From Alphaproteobacteria bacterium (GTDB lineage: Bacteria; Pseudomonadota; Alphaproteobacteria; UBA9219; RFNS01): a stretch of 64,000 nucleotides of DNA. This document shows positions 37,615 to 46,857 of the stretch, in pieces; the first letter of the stretch is position 1; the number at the start of each line of letters is the position of its first letter. Where the stretch lies: contig WGMR01000008.1 of assembly GCA_016124955.1 (NCBI GenBank), positions 144,004 through 208,003 on the forward strand, read 5' to 3'. Made by a program: the position numbers and the translations under genes. Under the pieces are notes generated by a model. It searched no databases, was not told the origin of the DNA, and was given only the letters and a program-made list of their open reading frames with translations.

Positions 37615-38306
37615 TGACGGCGAAAAAGAAAAAGGATGCGCGCAAGAAAGCCGCGCCCGTGCAGGCGGAAGACCTGATGCTTGCAATTGTGCGGCAGGTT
37701 CCGCGCCATGGCTGGTCTGAAGCGGCCTTGCGGGCGGGCGCCGAAGCGGTTGGCGCCGAAGCGGTTGGCGCCGAAGCGGTTGGCGCCGCGCCCGGCGCGG
37801 TATATTTGCATTTCCCGCGCGGCGTGCGCGATGTTGTGGCGGCATTCAGCGCCTGGGCCGACCGGCGGATGCTTGCGGCCATAAAAAAAGCCGCGAACTT
37901 TACGCGTTGGCGCGTACGCGACAAAATTGCGTTCGGGGTGCAAGCCCGGCTTGAGGCGCTTGCGCCCTACCGCGATGCGGTGCGCGGGCTGTTGCCATGG
38001 GCGGCCGTGCCGCTGCACGCACCCTTTGCTTTGCGTCAGGCCTATGACACGACCGACGCAATGTGGCGCGCGGCGGGCGATACATCGACCGATTTCAATT
38101 TCTACACCAAGCGCGGTTTGCTGGTTTTCGTTTTGAAAACCACGACCTTCTTCTGGCTTGATGATGCATCGAAAGGGCAGGCGGAGACTTGGAAGTTCCT
38201 TGAACGCCGCATTGCCGAGGTTTTGAAGGTCGGGCAGAAGGCCGCAGCGCTGCGCGAGCTGAATATCGGTGCGCTGGCTGCATCTATCATCAAGCGCGCG
38301 GCCTAA
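37614..38306 (+). CDS. COQ9 family protein (ubiquinone biosynthesis accessory)
   Basis: 230 residues from the ATG at 37614, GGAGG 7 nt upstream. A basic N-terminus precedes a TetR-like helical fold, with VYLHFPRGVRDVVAAFSAWADRRM and, further on, MWRAAGDTSTDFNFYTKRGLL, which is highly characteristic of COQ9. In mitochondria COQ9 binds lipid and presents ubiquinone precursors to COQ7. The helix-turn-helix region contains an odd triple repeat of GAEAV (residues 42-56), encoded by a 15-bp tandem repeat. Identification is firm despite this insertion. Confidence 0.9.
   Translation: MTAKKKKDARKKAAPVQAEDLMLAIVRQVPRHGWSEAALRAGAEAVGAEAVGAEAVGAAPGAVYLHFPRGVRDVVAAFSAWADRRMLAAIKKAANFTRWRVRDKIAFGVQARLEALAPYRDAVRGLLPWAAVPLHAPFALRQAYDTTDAMWRAAGDTSTDFNFYTKRGLLVFVLKTTTFFWLDDASKGQAETWKFLERRIAEVLKVGQKAAALRELNIGALAASIIKRAA
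37738..37782 (+). repeat. Three tandem 15-bp repeats inside the COQ9-like gene
   Basis: The unit GCGCCGAAGCGGTTG occurs three times without mismatch (37738, 37753, 37768), encoding three copies of GAEAV. The following GCGCCGCGCCCGG is a degenerate fourth start. The unit keeps frame, so copy number can change without breaking the gene. Confidence 0.95.
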
Positions 38307-38358
38307 AGGCCCGAACCCGCCAATCTTTACAATTCGCGCCGCTTTGGCATGATGGCGC

Positions 38359-39450
38359 ATGCTTTGTTCGCGCCGCGCCTTTCTGGCCTATATGTCAGCC
38401 TTCGCCGTCACAGCCTGCGCGGGGCCGATGCGTTTTGCCGACAGTTTCAGCACGGAACGCCGCTTGTTGGTTAGCGGGCCGGATTGTATTTTCGCGTTCG
38501 ATCTGGCCACGCGCGAACTCGCGGTCATCCAGACAGGTTTTCTGACCCACAGCTTTCTGCCGCACACCGACGACCCGGAAATGGTGCTGGCGATCGAACG
38601 GTGGGGCAGGCGCGCGGCCGAAATAAACCTCGCGGACGCTACGCTTACGCGCCGGCTTACCAGCCCGGAAAAGATGTGGTTCTTCGGGCACGGCATCAAG
38701 CCTGCTGGCGGTGATACCGTTTATATATCAGGCGTATCGTTTGAAAACGGCCATGGCTATCTGATGGGGTATGACGCCCGTTCGCTCGAGCCGATCGTCA
38801 AACACGATGTCGCCAATACGAATATCCATGAATGCCATATCTTGCCCGATGGCACGGCGATGGTGGCGAGTTCGGGTGTCACCGGCCGGGTTACATCGTT
38901 TTTCGAAGACGGCAAACGGGTCGAACCCGCCGCGCTGGTGCATGTGGATCTGACGGACGGCCGCGTGCTGGGCCGCAAGGTACTGGCGGACCCGGACCAG
39001 ACCATCGGCCATTTTGCGCAAACGGGTGACGGCGGTTTGCTGGCGCTAACCCGGCCCATGAACCGCAGCAAGCGCAAATACGGGTATCTTTGCGCCGGGC
39101 ATATCGACCGGCCGGGATTGAGCGAGATACCGCTGCCGCCCGAGCTGGACGGAAAACTGAACGGCGAGATGCTGAGCGTCGCGATCGACAAGCGCGACCG
39201 CATTGCGGCTGTGACCAACCCGGGCAGCGGCACGCTTTTGTTTATAGACCTTGAGCGCAATGTGCTGCGCGACTGGATGGCATGCAGGACGCAGTCCGTG
39301 GCTTATGACGGCGCCATGGCCAGCTTTATCGCAACACCGAACAAGGAAATCATGCAGGTCGATACCGGGTTGAAGACGTTATCGCCGCTTTCCCCGCCTG
39401 CCATGGCGGACAGACTGAATGTGAGCGGGTCCCACAGCCTGATTGTTTGA
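38359..39450 (+). CDS. DUF1513 family lipoprotein, copy 1 (intact)
   Basis: 363 residues. The N-terminus SRRAFLAYMSAF then VTACAG combines a twin-arginine-like start with a lipobox Cys near residue 20, so it is probably Tat-exported and lipidated. The body is a beta-propeller-like DUF1513 domain with THSFLPH, WFFGHG, HECHILPDGTAMVASSG and GEMLSVAIDK. DUF1513 proteins often accompany imelysin and iron-uptake genes, none of which is here. A homologous second copy follows 62 bp downstream on the same strand. The function is unknown. Confidence 0.87.
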   Translation: MLCSRRAFLAYMSAFAVTACAGPMRFADSFSTERRLLVSGPDCIFAFDLATRELAVIQTGFLTHSFLPHTDDPEMVLAIERWGRRAAEINLADATLTRRLTSPEKMWFFGHGIKPAGGDTVYISGVSFENGHGYLMGYDARSLEPIVKHDVANTNIHECHILPDGTAMVASSGVTGRVTSFFEDGKRVEPAALVHVDLTDGRVLGRKVLADPDQTIGHFAQTGDGGLLALTRPMNRSKRKYGYLCAGHIDRPGLSEIPLPPELDGKLNGEMLSVAIDKRDRIAAVTNPGSGTLLFIDLERNVLRDWMACRTQSVAYDGAMASFIATPNKEIMQVDTGLKTLSPLSPPAMADRLNVSGSHSLIV

Positions 39451-39512
39451 GGGCTGCTGTTCGCCTCGTTGTTGGCCTTGATATGGGCTGCTATTATGAC
39501 ATAATGTCTGAC

Positions 39513-40606
39513 ATGTTATGTTCTCGAAGGGCTTTTCTGGCCGGAATGTCGGCGTTCATTGTTTCGGCATGCGTTGATCCGAAGCTGCGTCTGGGGGCCG
39601 ATAGTGTTTCTCTGTCCGGTCGCCATTTCGTTGTCGGCGGTGAAAAAGATGTGTTCGTGGCGGATATTGCCGCACAGACCTTGCGCATAACCCAGGTGAA
39701 TTTTAAAACCCATAGTTTCCTGCCCCATCCGCATGACCCAGACAAAATATGGGCGATCGAACGGTGGGGCCCCAATATAGCCGAGATCGATTGCAGGGAA
39801 TGCCGCGTCACCCACAGTTTTCACGGTCCCGAGAAAACATGGTTCTTCGGGCACGGCGTCGCAGCACCGGGAAGCGACCTGATTTTTATTTCAAGCGTTT
39901 CGCTGGATACCGGGCGCGGCCATCTTCTGGGGTATGATGTCCGCACCCGCAAGCTTGTTGCTGATGTAGATGTGGCAAGCGGCACGCTGCATGAATGCCA
40001 CGCGCTCCCCGATGGCACGGCTCTGATCGCCAGTTCTGGCGCAAGCGGACTGAATATGGCGTTGCCCGAACTGGGCGCTAGACTTGAGCCGACCGCACTT
40101 ATTCGCTCGATATGCTGAACAGCAAGGTTCTTGGTCGGATAGGGCTGATCGACGATGACAAGCAGACGATTAATCATTTTGCGTTGACTGGCGATGGCGG
40201 AATTCTGGCGCTGGCCAGGCCAACGGTTCACAGCAAGAGCCAATACGGCTACCTGTTGTCCGGCCATGTTGATAAAGCGCACTTACGCAGGATTGACGTC
40301 GGCCCGCAACTCGAATCCGCTTTACACGGCGAAATGTTGAGCGTGGCGGTGGACGGGGAGCGCCATGTGGCTGCTGTCACCAACCCGGAAAGCGAGAACG
40401 TGCTTTTCGTGGATCTGACAAAAGGTAGCCTGCTTGACTGGATGCCTTGTCATACATTGTCTGTGGCGTTCGATGATGTCGCCGACTGTTTTATTAGCAG
40501 CCATCTAAAAATCGCACGGCTCGATACCAAAAACAAAAAGGTCTTGCCGATTATACCGTTGCCACCCGCCATGTTTGCAGCCAGCGCCCATAGCCTGGTT
40601 ATTTAG
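39513..40606 (+). pseudogene. DUF1513 family lipoprotein, copy 2 (single-base frameshift)
   Basis: The first frame runs from the ATG at 39513 to a stop at 40118 and gives LCSRRAFLAGMSAF, SACVDPK, THSFLPH, WFFGHG and HECHALPDGTALIASSG, parallel to copy 1. The second frame (to 40606) resumes homology with INHFALTGDGG and GEMLSVAVDGE and ends HSLVI, like copy 1. Aligning copy 1 VHVDLTDG with IRLDMLNS places one missing base at about 40104-40106. Both halves are otherwise free of stops. It could be a recent pseudogene, a base-call error or a recoding site. The two copies differ widely in DNA, so the duplication is old. Confidence 0.85.
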
Positions 40607-40611
40607 CGGGC

Positions 40612-41118
40612 CTATTCGTTGGTGGGTTTTTTACGGAAGTTATCGAGGCTGATGACCTCGCCGCGCGGTTCATCCTTTTTCTTGCGCGGAGGCTTGCCGC
40701 CTTCGGGCGGGGGATCGTCACCATCTTCGCCATCCTCCTCGTAGCCCTCATCCTCGTCGTCGCCCGCGCCCTGGAATTGCAAGGCAAAGTTAACGGCGGG
40801 GTCGGCGAAGGTTGTGATGGCCGCAAAGGGGATGCGCAGTTTTTCGCGTACGTTATTGAAGCTGAGCGTGACCGAGAAATGGTCTTCCTCGACCTTAAGC
40901 CCGAAAAACTGGTATTGCAGCACGATGGTCATTTCTTCCGGATACTGTTCGCGCAAATAATCCGGTATTTCGACGCCGTCGAATTCGGTCAGGAACGAGA
41001 TGTAGAAATGATGTTCGCCCGGCAAGCCATCCTTGGCTGCGCCGGTCACGGCTTCGCGCACGACATTGCGCAGGGCTTGTTCCACCATTTTATCGTAACG
41101 CAATAAATCTTCGGGCAT
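40612..41118 (-). CDS. sspB: Alpha-type SspB, ClpXP adaptor for tmRNA-tagged proteins
   Basis: 168 residues from the ATG at 41118 (MPEDLLRYDKMVEQALRNVV); a TTG 4 codons upstream is possible. The folded domain (about 1-125) has HHFYISFLTEFDGVEIPDYL and MTIVLQYQFFGL. An acidic, proline-rich linker follows, then the C-terminal ClpX-binding tail GEVISLDNFRKK. In Caulobacter SspB tethers ssrA-tagged proteins to ClpXP. Here the gene lies about 100 bp downstream of the tmRNA gene on the same strand, so the adaptor and its tag are genetically linked. Confidence 0.92.
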   Translation of the reverse strand: MPEDLLRYDKMVEQALRNVVREAVTGAAKDGLPGEHHFYISFLTEFDGVEIPDYLREQYPEEMTIVLQYQFFGLKVEEDHFSVTLSFNNVREKLRIPFAAITTFADPAVNFALQFQGAGDDEDEGYEEDGEDGDDPPPEGGKPPRKKKDEPRGEVISLDNFRKKPTNE

Positions 41119-41216
41119 GTTGAGCAGCAACCGGTTGTCTGGAACGCGAATCCCAAACTAGGGTTTTCGCTCCGGCGTGTCAAAGCATGCGGGGTATTGC
41201 GGGTTGATAAATAAGT

Positions 41217-41244
41217 GGGGGGCTTCTGTTGCCCGGCGCCCCCC
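41217..41244 (-). terminator. Terminator-like hairpin at the 3' end of ssrA
   Basis: GGGGGGC (41217-41223) pairs with GCCCCCC (41238-41244); on the minus strand the hairpin is followed by ACTTATTTATC. It may be either the terminator or the 3' processing hairpin of the coding piece. Confidence 0.7.
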
Positions 41245-41583
41245 GTGCCGCGTTAAGTGCTAACTACCTTAATTCCGCAAAGCGGAGGTTAGGCAGCCAT
41301 AGCAACTTGACGAGTGTCAACGTTGTCGTTGGCACTTGTAGGATTGACCCGATAACGGCGGTATCATGCCGAGCAAAAACCATGTCTTTACCACGTGCGT
41401 CGACGCTATTTCGCCCCCACAAAACGGCGCCGCGAAACCAAGCTTGGTGGATCGTGGCCCTGCTGCGCGCCAAAAGTGCGTCCGCGCCGTTATGGTGGAG
41501 GCGCCGGGTACTGCCCCCGGGTCCGCTCCGCTTATTTCACATGGCGTTTATCGCCATAGTCGCGCGAGGCGACAGGGAACAAT
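41217..41583 (-). ncRNA. ssrA: tmRNA, circularly permuted two-piece form
   Basis: On the minus strand the acceptor piece comes first (about 41583-41493) and ends CCCGGCGCCTCCACCA. An excised spacer (41492-41419) follows, then the coding piece from 41418, beginning GGGGGCGAAATAG. GGGGGCG pairs with CGCCTCC as the acceptor stem. The resume codon and tag frame (41333-41289) encode ANDNVDTRQVAMAA and a TAA stop. This permuted order is the alphaproteobacterial form of the ribosome-rescue RNA. The outer 5' end is approximate. Small open frames across it are not genes. Confidence 0.95.
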
Positions 41584-41774
41584 ATAGCCGGAATACTTAA
41601 TATTTTAAAGGCAAAGCTATAAAATCCGCGAATATTCCTTTGATTTTGAAGGAAATAATTTTGACAAACATGGGGCAAAGATAACCAAAGCCTGCCCCTA
41701 TCGTGCCACAAAACTGTTGTTAAAATTGGCCTCACGGCGCGATTCCGCGCAGCAGTTACAAAGGAGTTTTTCCG

Positions 41775-42599
41775 ATGACCATTCCATCCCTGCGTCCATG
41801 GTTGGCGGTATTCGCCGTCGCGGCTTTTATGCTTACCGGGCCGGCACAGGCCGAAGACACGCCCGAAGCGCCGGTCGAGGCAACGCCGCCTGTGACGACT
41901 ATCCCGGGTGATGACATTGTGCCGCCCAAACCGTTCGATACGGAAGGTAACCTGCTTTCGCCCGACGAGTTCGAAAAGCGCCGCGCGGAATTTGAAGGCA
42001 AGATGGAAGGCATGTCGGCGGAGGAACGCAAGGCGGTGGTCGAGCGCATGCGCGCACGCCGCGAAGCGATGACGCCGGAGGAGCGGGAGGCGCAGAAACA
42101 GAAAATGCGCGCCTATATGGAAAGCCTTTCGCCCGAGCAGCGCGAAAAAGCCGCCCAGCACATGAAGGAGCGCCGCGAGCATATGCGTGAAAAGCTTGCG
42201 AATATGAGCCCCGAGGAACGGGCGAAGTTCGACGAGCATATGAAAGACCGCCGCGCCGAGCGCCACGAAAAAATGCAGGAAAAAATGGAAGGCATGAGCG
42301 CGGAGGAGAAGGAGGCATTCAAGGAAAAGATGCAGGAGCATCGTGCCGAGCGCCACGAGAAGATAAAGGAAAAGATGGAAAGCATGAGCCCGGAAGAACA
42401 GGCGGCGTTCAAGGAAAAGATGAAGGAGCGCCATGCCGAACGCCGGGAAAAGATGCAGGAAAAGATGGAAAGCATGAGCCCCGAAGAGCGCGAGAAGGTG
42501 AAGGCGCGCATGCAGGAACACAAGGATAAGCGCAAGGCGCACCATGCCGAACGCCATGAAGGTGGTGGCGGCGAGCCGGCGGCGCCCGCCGGAAATTAG
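41775..42599 (+). CDS. Secreted, highly charged MSPEER-repeat protein
   Basis: 274 residues; AAGGAG lies 10 nt before the ATG. A signal peptide (1-26, ending GPAQA) is followed by a short acidic proline-rich stretch. Then come about seven repeats, residues 75-255, each centred on M-x-x-M-S-P/A-E-E-R/K with a spacing of roughly 18-29 residues. The region is almost wholly Glu, Lys, Arg, Met, Ala and His and should form long amphipathic helices. The tail is His- and Gly-rich (KAHHAERHEGGGG). It recalls Spy/CpxP-like periplasmic chaperones in composition, but I see no firm family match. A terminator follows. Confidence 0.82.
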   Translation: MTIPSLRPWLAVFAVAAFMLTGPAQAEDTPEAPVEATPPVTTIPGDDIVPPKPFDTEGNLLSPDEFEKRRAEFEGKMEGMSAEERKAVVERMRARREAMTPEEREAQKQKMRAYMESLSPEQREKAAQHMKERREHMREKLANMSPEERAKFDEHMKDRRAERHEKMQEKMEGMSAEEKEAFKEKMQEHRAERHEKIKEKMESMSPEEQAAFKEKMKERHAERREKMQEKMESMSPEEREKVKARMQEHKDKRKAHHAERHEGGGGEPAAPAGN

Positions 42600-42618
42600 A
42601 CGGCAGGATTATAGAAAG

Positions 42619-42646
42619 GGCCGCCGGGTAACCGGCGGCCTTTTTT
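42619..42646 (+). terminator. Rho-independent terminator after the MSPEER-repeat gene
   Basis: A 9-bp stem, GGCCGCCGG (42619-42627), pairs with CCGGCGGCC (42632-42640) around GTAA and is followed by TTTTTT. The crcB stop lies within the T-tract side, so it could serve both convergent units. Confidence 0.93.
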
Positions 42647-43028
42647 ATGCCATCTGCCGCATGATCGCGGCTGCGAGCATGACCATGGCGATGGTGCCGA
42701 TGACCGAAGCCGCGAGATAAATGGCCAGCGTGCCGAACGCGCCGCGTTCCAGCATCAGCCCCGCTTCAAGCGAGAAGGCCGAGAAGGTGGTGAAGCCACC
42801 GAGAAAGCCCGTGACAAGAAGTGCGCGCAGCGCTTCCGGGGGTTGATCGCGGAAAGCCAACAGCTCCGCCAGCATGCCGATCAGGAACGCGCCGAGCAAA
42901 TTAACCGCCAGCGTACCGAAGGGAAAGCCCGCGCCAAGTTTCTGGGTCATGAAGATGCCGACCGCGTGCCTGCTCATGGCGCCGAGACCGCCGCCCACGA
43001 ATATGGCGGCAAAGACGGGAATGCTCAT
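42645..43028 (-). CDS. crcB: Fluoride exporter CrcB/Fluc
   Basis: 127 residues from the ATG at 43028 (overlapping the folA stop, ATGA; AGGACAGGG upstream). There are four membrane helices, with the family signatures GGGLGAMSRHAVG at the N-terminus, NLLGAFLIG, and GFLGGFTTFSAFSLE carrying the pore phenylalanines. Fluc channels are antiparallel dimers that let fluoride leave the cell. No fluoride riboswitch precedes it. It is the third gene of thyA-folA-crcB. Confidence 0.94.
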   Translation of the reverse strand: MSIPVFAAIFVGGGLGAMSRHAVGIFMTQKLGAGFPFGTLAVNLLGAFLIGMLAELLAFRDQPPEALRALLVTGFLGGFTTFSAFSLEAGLMLERGAFGTLAIYLAASVIGTIAMVMLAAAIMRQMA

Positions 43029-43525
43029 GCCCTGTCCTTTCTTGTGTATTGGCAAAAACGTAATGTGGCATCGTGTTCGGCGGCCGTATCTTCGGCTGCT
43101 AACTGCCATGCATCCATATTGATAGGGGGAAAGAAGGCATCGCCTTCGATATCGCGCGCGATACGGGTCAGGTAGATTTTGTCCGCCAGCGGCAGGGTTT
43201 GTTCATAGATTTGCTGGCCGCCCGCCACCATAACTTCGGCATCCTTCGGCTGCGAATCCAGCGCACTTTGTATGTCGTGGAAAACCTGTACGCGCGCATC
43301 CGTGAAACCCGGGTCGCGTGTAATCACAAGATGTGCCCGCCCAGGCAACGGTTTGCCGATTTGCTTAAGGATCGCCTGATAGGTAACGCGGCCCATCAGC
43401 ACCGGGTGACCCATCGTGGTTTTTTTGAAAAATTGCAGCTCGCTGCTGTAATGCCACGGCATCGCGCCGTTGCGGCCGATGACCTGTTTCTCCCCGGCGC
43501 ATGCGGCGATGAGGGATACGGTCAT
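43025..43525 (-). CDS. folA: Dihydrofolate reductase
   Basis: 166 residues. The standard landmarks are present: VSLIAACAGEKQVIGRNGAMPWH at the N-terminus (substrate loop), LMGRVTYQAI, LVITRDPGF and VMVAGGQQIYEQTL. It regenerates tetrahydrofolate from the dihydrofolate that thymidylate synthase makes. It starts 5 nt after thyA and overlaps crcB, consistent with one operon. Confidence 0.96.
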   Translation of the reverse strand: MTVSLIAACAGEKQVIGRNGAMPWHYSSELQFFKKTTMGHPVLMGRVTYQAILKQIGKPLPGRAHLVITRDPGFTDARVQVFHDIQSALDSQPKDAEVMVAGGQQIYEQTLPLADKIYLTRIARDIEGDAFFPPINMDAWQLAAEDTAAEHDATLRFCQYTRKDRA

Positions 43526-43530
43526 GGTGT

Positions 43531-44418
43531 CTAAACCGCGATCGGCGCGCTGATCGCCGGGTGCGGGTCGTAGCCGGTGAGCGTGAAATCTTCGTACACA
43601 AACCCTTCAAGCGTGGTGCGCGCCGGGTTGAGTGCCATGGCGGGCGGCGGGCGTATATCGCGGGCGAGCTGGGTTTTCACCTGATCGACATGGTTGAGAT
43701 AAATGTGCGCATCGCCGAAGGTGTGCACGAAGGTGCCCGGCTTCATGCCGCAGACCTGCGCCACCATCATGGTCAGCAGCGCATAGCTGGCGACGTTGAA
43801 TGGCACGCCAAGGAACAGATCGGCGCTGCGCTGGTATAGCTGGCACGAAAGGGTGCCTTCGGCCACGAAGAACTGGAACAGCGCGTGGCAGGGCGGCGGC
43901 GATTTGTTTATCTGCGCCAGCGCCAGCGGGTTCCACGCGCACACGATATGGCGGCGGCTGTTCGGATCCTTCTTCAGCCGTGCGACAAGTTCGGCGATTT
44001 GGTCAACGCCTTTGCCCCGTCCAAGGCTTTCGCCGCCGAAATCACGCCACTGCCGCCCATAGATGGGGCCGAGATCGCCGTTTTCATCGGCCCATTCGTC
44101 CCAGATCGTGACCTTTTTGTCCTGCAGATAGCGCACATTGGTATCGCCCTTCAGGAACCACAGCAATTCGTGGATGATGGATTTCAGATGAACTTTCTTG
44201 GTTGTAAACAGCGGGAAGCCGCGCCGCATATCGAAACGCAGCTGGTGGCCGAAGCTGGCCAGTGTGCCGGTGCCGGTGCGGTCATCGCGCCGTACGCCGT
44301 TTTCAAGCACGTATGCCAGCAGCGCGAGATAGGCGGCCTCGCCCTCCGCCAGCGCGGGGCGGGCGATAGCTGGGATGGGGCTGTTTTCGGCAGGTTTCTG
44401 GGCTGTCATGGCGGTCAT
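43531..44418 (-). CDS. thyA: Thymidylate synthase
   Basis: 295 residues from the ATG at 44418; a TTG at 44433 and an ATG at 44409 are alternative starts. The catalytic Cys is in [61 protein letters not shown] and the C-terminal folate-binding residues are all in place. An N-terminal extension of about 25 residues precedes the usual start. It is first in the operon thyA-folA-crcB, coupling dTMP synthesis to folate recycling. Confidence 0.96.
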   Translation of the reverse strand: MTAMTAQKPAENSPIPAIARPALAEGEAAYLALLAYVLENGVRRDDRTGTGTLASFGHQLRFDMRRGFPLFTTKKVHLKSIIHELLWFLKGDTNVRYLQDKKVTIWDEWADENGDLGPIYGRQWRDFGGESLGRGKGVDQIAELVARLKKDPNSRRHIVCAWNPLALAQINKSPPPCHALFQFFVAEGTLSCQLYQRSADLFLGVPFNVASYALLTMMVAQVCGMKPGTFVHTFGDAHIYLNHVDQVKTQLARDIRPPPAMALNPARTTLEGFVYEDFTLTGYDPHPAISAPIAV

Positions 44419-44450
44419 GATCGTATTTTGCAACAGCGGAGGCCGAAAAG

Positions 44451-46058
44451 CTAGGCCGTCATGGACTGTTCCCGCGCCTTCAGGAACCTGATTTTCGGGT
44501 TTTCCTCGATCGCGCGGTTGAGCTGCCAGGCGTTACGGGCAAGGAATACAACGCGCCCGTCGTGATCTTCGGCGAGGCTGCCGCGGTTGGTTTCAATGAA
44601 GCTTTTCAAAAGGACCGGATCATCCGCCTCCACCCAGCGGGCAGCCTCAAGCCCCGCGCTCTCGAACTTGGCGGGCAGGCCGTATTCGGCGCCTATGCGC
44701 GCCGCCAACACCTCGAACTGCAGCGGCCCGACCACGCCAACAACCCAATCGGACCCGATCATGGGCTTGAACACCTGGCTGGCGCCTTCTTCGGCAAAAT
44801 GTTCGAGCGCCTTGCGCAGATGTTTAACCTTAAGCGGGTCGCCGATATGCACTTTTTGCAGCAATTCGGGCGCGAAGCTGGGCACGCCAAGGAAGCGGAT
44901 ATTTTCCCCCTCGGTCAGCGTATCGCCAATGCGCAGCGTGCCGTGGTTGGGGATGCCGATGATATCGCCCGCCCAGGCATCTTCCGCCAGCTCGCGGTCC
45001 CGCGCGAGGAATAACACGGCGTTGCCGACCGCGATCAATTTGTCGCTGCGCACGTGGCGCAGCTTCATGCCGCGTTTGAAATGGCCCGAACACAACCGGA
45101 CGAAGGCGATGCGATCGCGGTGGTTCGGGTCCATATTGGCCTGCACCTTGAACACAAAGCCGCTGACCTTGGGGTCGGTCGGTTGCACGAGCCGGCCATC
45201 GGCCTTTTGCGGGCGCGGCGGCGGCGCATAGGATCCGAGCCCGAGCAACAATTCGCGTACACCGAAATTATTAATAGCCGAGCCGAAATAAACCGGCGTA
45301 AGATGGCCTTCGCGGTAGGATTGCAAATCGAACGGCTTGCAAAGCCCGCGCACCATTGCCACATCTTCGCGCAGCTTGGCAGCGAAATCGGCACCAAGCA
45401 GCTCGTCGAGCTTCGGGTCGTCCAGCCCCTTGCATTCTATGCCTTCGTCAATCTCATCGCCCTTGCTGCGGCTCATCAGGATCAGGCGATCGCGCAGCAG
45501 ATCGTAGCAGCCCTTGAAATCGCGGCCCATGCCCACGGGCCAGCTTGCGGGCGTGACATCAAGCGCAAGCGTTTGTTCAACCTCGCTTAAAAGATCGAAC
45601 GGATCGCGCGCCTCGCGGTCCATTTTGTTGATGAAGGTCATGATCGGCACGTCGCGCAGGCGGCAAACTTCGAACAACTTGCGGGTCTGGCTTTCGATGC
45701 CTTTGGCGGCATCAATCACCATCACCGCGCTATCGACGGCCGTGAGCGTACGATAGGTGTCTTCGGAGAAATCTTCATGCCCGGGGGTATCTACAAGGTT
45801 GTAATCGCTGCCCGCGTAATCGAAGCTCATGACCGAGGCGGTGACGGAGATGCCGCGCTCCCGTTCCACCTTCATCCAGTCTGATTTTGCGCGCCGTTGT
45901 TCGCCGCGCGCCTTGACGGCGCCCGCCATCTGGATCGCGCCGCCGAAAAGCAGCAGCTTTTCCGTCAGCGTTGTCTTGCCGGCATCGGGGTGGGCGATAA
46001 TGGCAAAGGTGCGCCGGCGTGCAACGATATCGGCTATGCTGTTCGGGGCATTGTTCAT
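44451..46058 (-). CDS. prfC: Peptide chain release factor 3
   Basis: 535 residues, the normal RF3 length. The GTPase motifs are AHPDAGKTT (P-loop), DTPGHEDF and NKMDRE. The switch region [20 protein letters not shown] is RF3-specific and separates it from EF-G. RF3 releases RF1/RF2 from the ribosome after termination and contributes to quality control. It lies 32 nt upstream of the thyA start but has no obvious shared regulation. Confidence 0.96.
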   Translation of the reverse strand: MNNAPNSIADIVARRRTFAIIAHPDAGKTTLTEKLLLFGGAIQMAGAVKARGEQRRAKSDWMKVERERGISVTASVMSFDYAGSDYNLVDTPGHEDFSEDTYRTLTAVDSAVMVIDAAKGIESQTRKLFEVCRLRDVPIMTFINKMDREARDPFDLLSEVEQTLALDVTPASWPVGMGRDFKGCYDLLRDRLILMSRSKGDEIDEGIECKGLDDPKLDELLGADFAAKLREDVAMVRGLCKPFDLQSYREGHLTPVYFGSAINNFGVRELLLGLGSYAPPPRPQKADGRLVQPTDPKVSGFVFKVQANMDPNHRDRIAFVRLCSGHFKRGMKLRHVRSDKLIAVGNAVLFLARDRELAEDAWAGDIIGIPNHGTLRIGDTLTEGENIRFLGVPSFAPELLQKVHIGDPLKVKHLRKALEHFAEEGASQVFKPMIGSDWVVGVVGPLQFEVLAARIGAEYGLPAKFESAGLEAARWVEADDPVLLKSFIETNRGSLAEDHDGRVVFLARNAWQLNRAIEENPKIRFLKAREQSMTA

Positions 46059-46126
46059 GGGGGCGGTATATAGCCGCCGCGGGGCAAAAAAGCCAGTTCC
46101 GGACGGCGGCGGCGGCGCAGAGCCTA

Positions 46127-46687
46127 TCAGGCGGCGCTATCGACTTCGTCGTTCAGGCTGGTTTGCACAGCTTCGAACAGGTCTTTGGTATAGATAACCT
46201 TGCCGACGGCATCGCTGTAAAAGCCTTCCAGCTCGGCCTGGCGGCTGTAGCCGCACCGTTCGTAGAAGCAGCGGGTGATATCCTTGGGGCGGCTTGCGCT
46301 TTCGATATAGAAGCGCAGGGCTCCCTTCGCCTTCGCCTTGTGTTCCACCTGGCGCATCAGCATGCGGCCAACACCGCAACCCTGCCAATCCGGATGGACG
46401 ACGATCCAGCGCAATTCATAGCGGTTTTGTGTATCGGCGATGCGTCCGTAGCATGCAAAGCCGATCAGCTCCCCGTTATAGTTGGCGAGCGTAAAGTGGA
46501 AATCGCTTTGCGTGCCTTTTTCCATCGCATCCCTTGCGTGGATGGCGGCATTTTCGATTTCCTGCGGTTTAACATTGGCGGTCGCCTGCAGCATGGCGCG
46601 GATCGCCGGTATATCGCGGCTGGTGACGCTATCGCGCCAGTGAAGATAGTCGGATTGAAAATCAAGAGCAGAAAAGGCGCTTGTCAT
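46127..46687 (-). CDS. GNAT family N-acetyltransferase
   Basis: 186 residues. The acetyl-CoA-binding motif is in LRWIVVHPDWQGCGVGRMLMRQ (Q/RxxGxG/A type), followed by a motif B strand and helix (LRFYIESASRPKDITRCFYE). The N-terminal region has no recognisable extra domain. The acceptor substrate (small molecule or protein) cannot be predicted. It is a single gene 68 bp upstream of prfC on the same strand. Confidence 0.88.
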   Translation of the reverse strand: MTSAFSALDFQSDYLHWRDSVTSRDIPAIRAMLQATANVKPQEIENAAIHARDAMEKGTQSDFHFTLANYNGELIGFACYGRIADTQNRYELRWIVVHPDWQGCGVGRMLMRQVEHKAKAKGALRFYIESASRPKDITRCFYERCGYSRQAELEGFYSDAVGKVIYTKDLFEAVQTSLNDEVDSAA

Positions 46688-46857
46688 GTGATTCGGTTGC
46701 CCTAGTTCACTTAATAGCCGGACTATAAGTTTGTATTACTGTAGTGGCAAGTGATTTCACCAGCTTTTTTGTTATGCCTGTCTGGTGCACCGCAAACAAT
46801 CCATTTTCATCAATTACCCTAACAAGTTACCGGTTTGAAGCAGGGCAAATAAAAAAA

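Noticed and set aside
37738-37782. Possible CRISPR-like repeat
   Set aside because: Units are contiguous without spacers and in frame in a coding sequence, so it is a tandem repeat.
40612-40830. Possible separate acidic-repeat gene in the Pro/Asp-rich tail of SspB
   Set aside because: It is the flexible linker that alpha-type SspB proteins carry before the ClpX-binding tail.
41532-42557. 341-codon minus-strand frame, rich in Leu, Phe and His
   Set aside because: It is the complement of the MSPEER repeats and part of ssrA; the repeats themselves explain the hydrophobic look.
42645-43530. Fluoride riboswitch before crcB
   Set aside because: crcB is translationally coupled to folA, and no room or motif for a riboswitch exists upstream of it.
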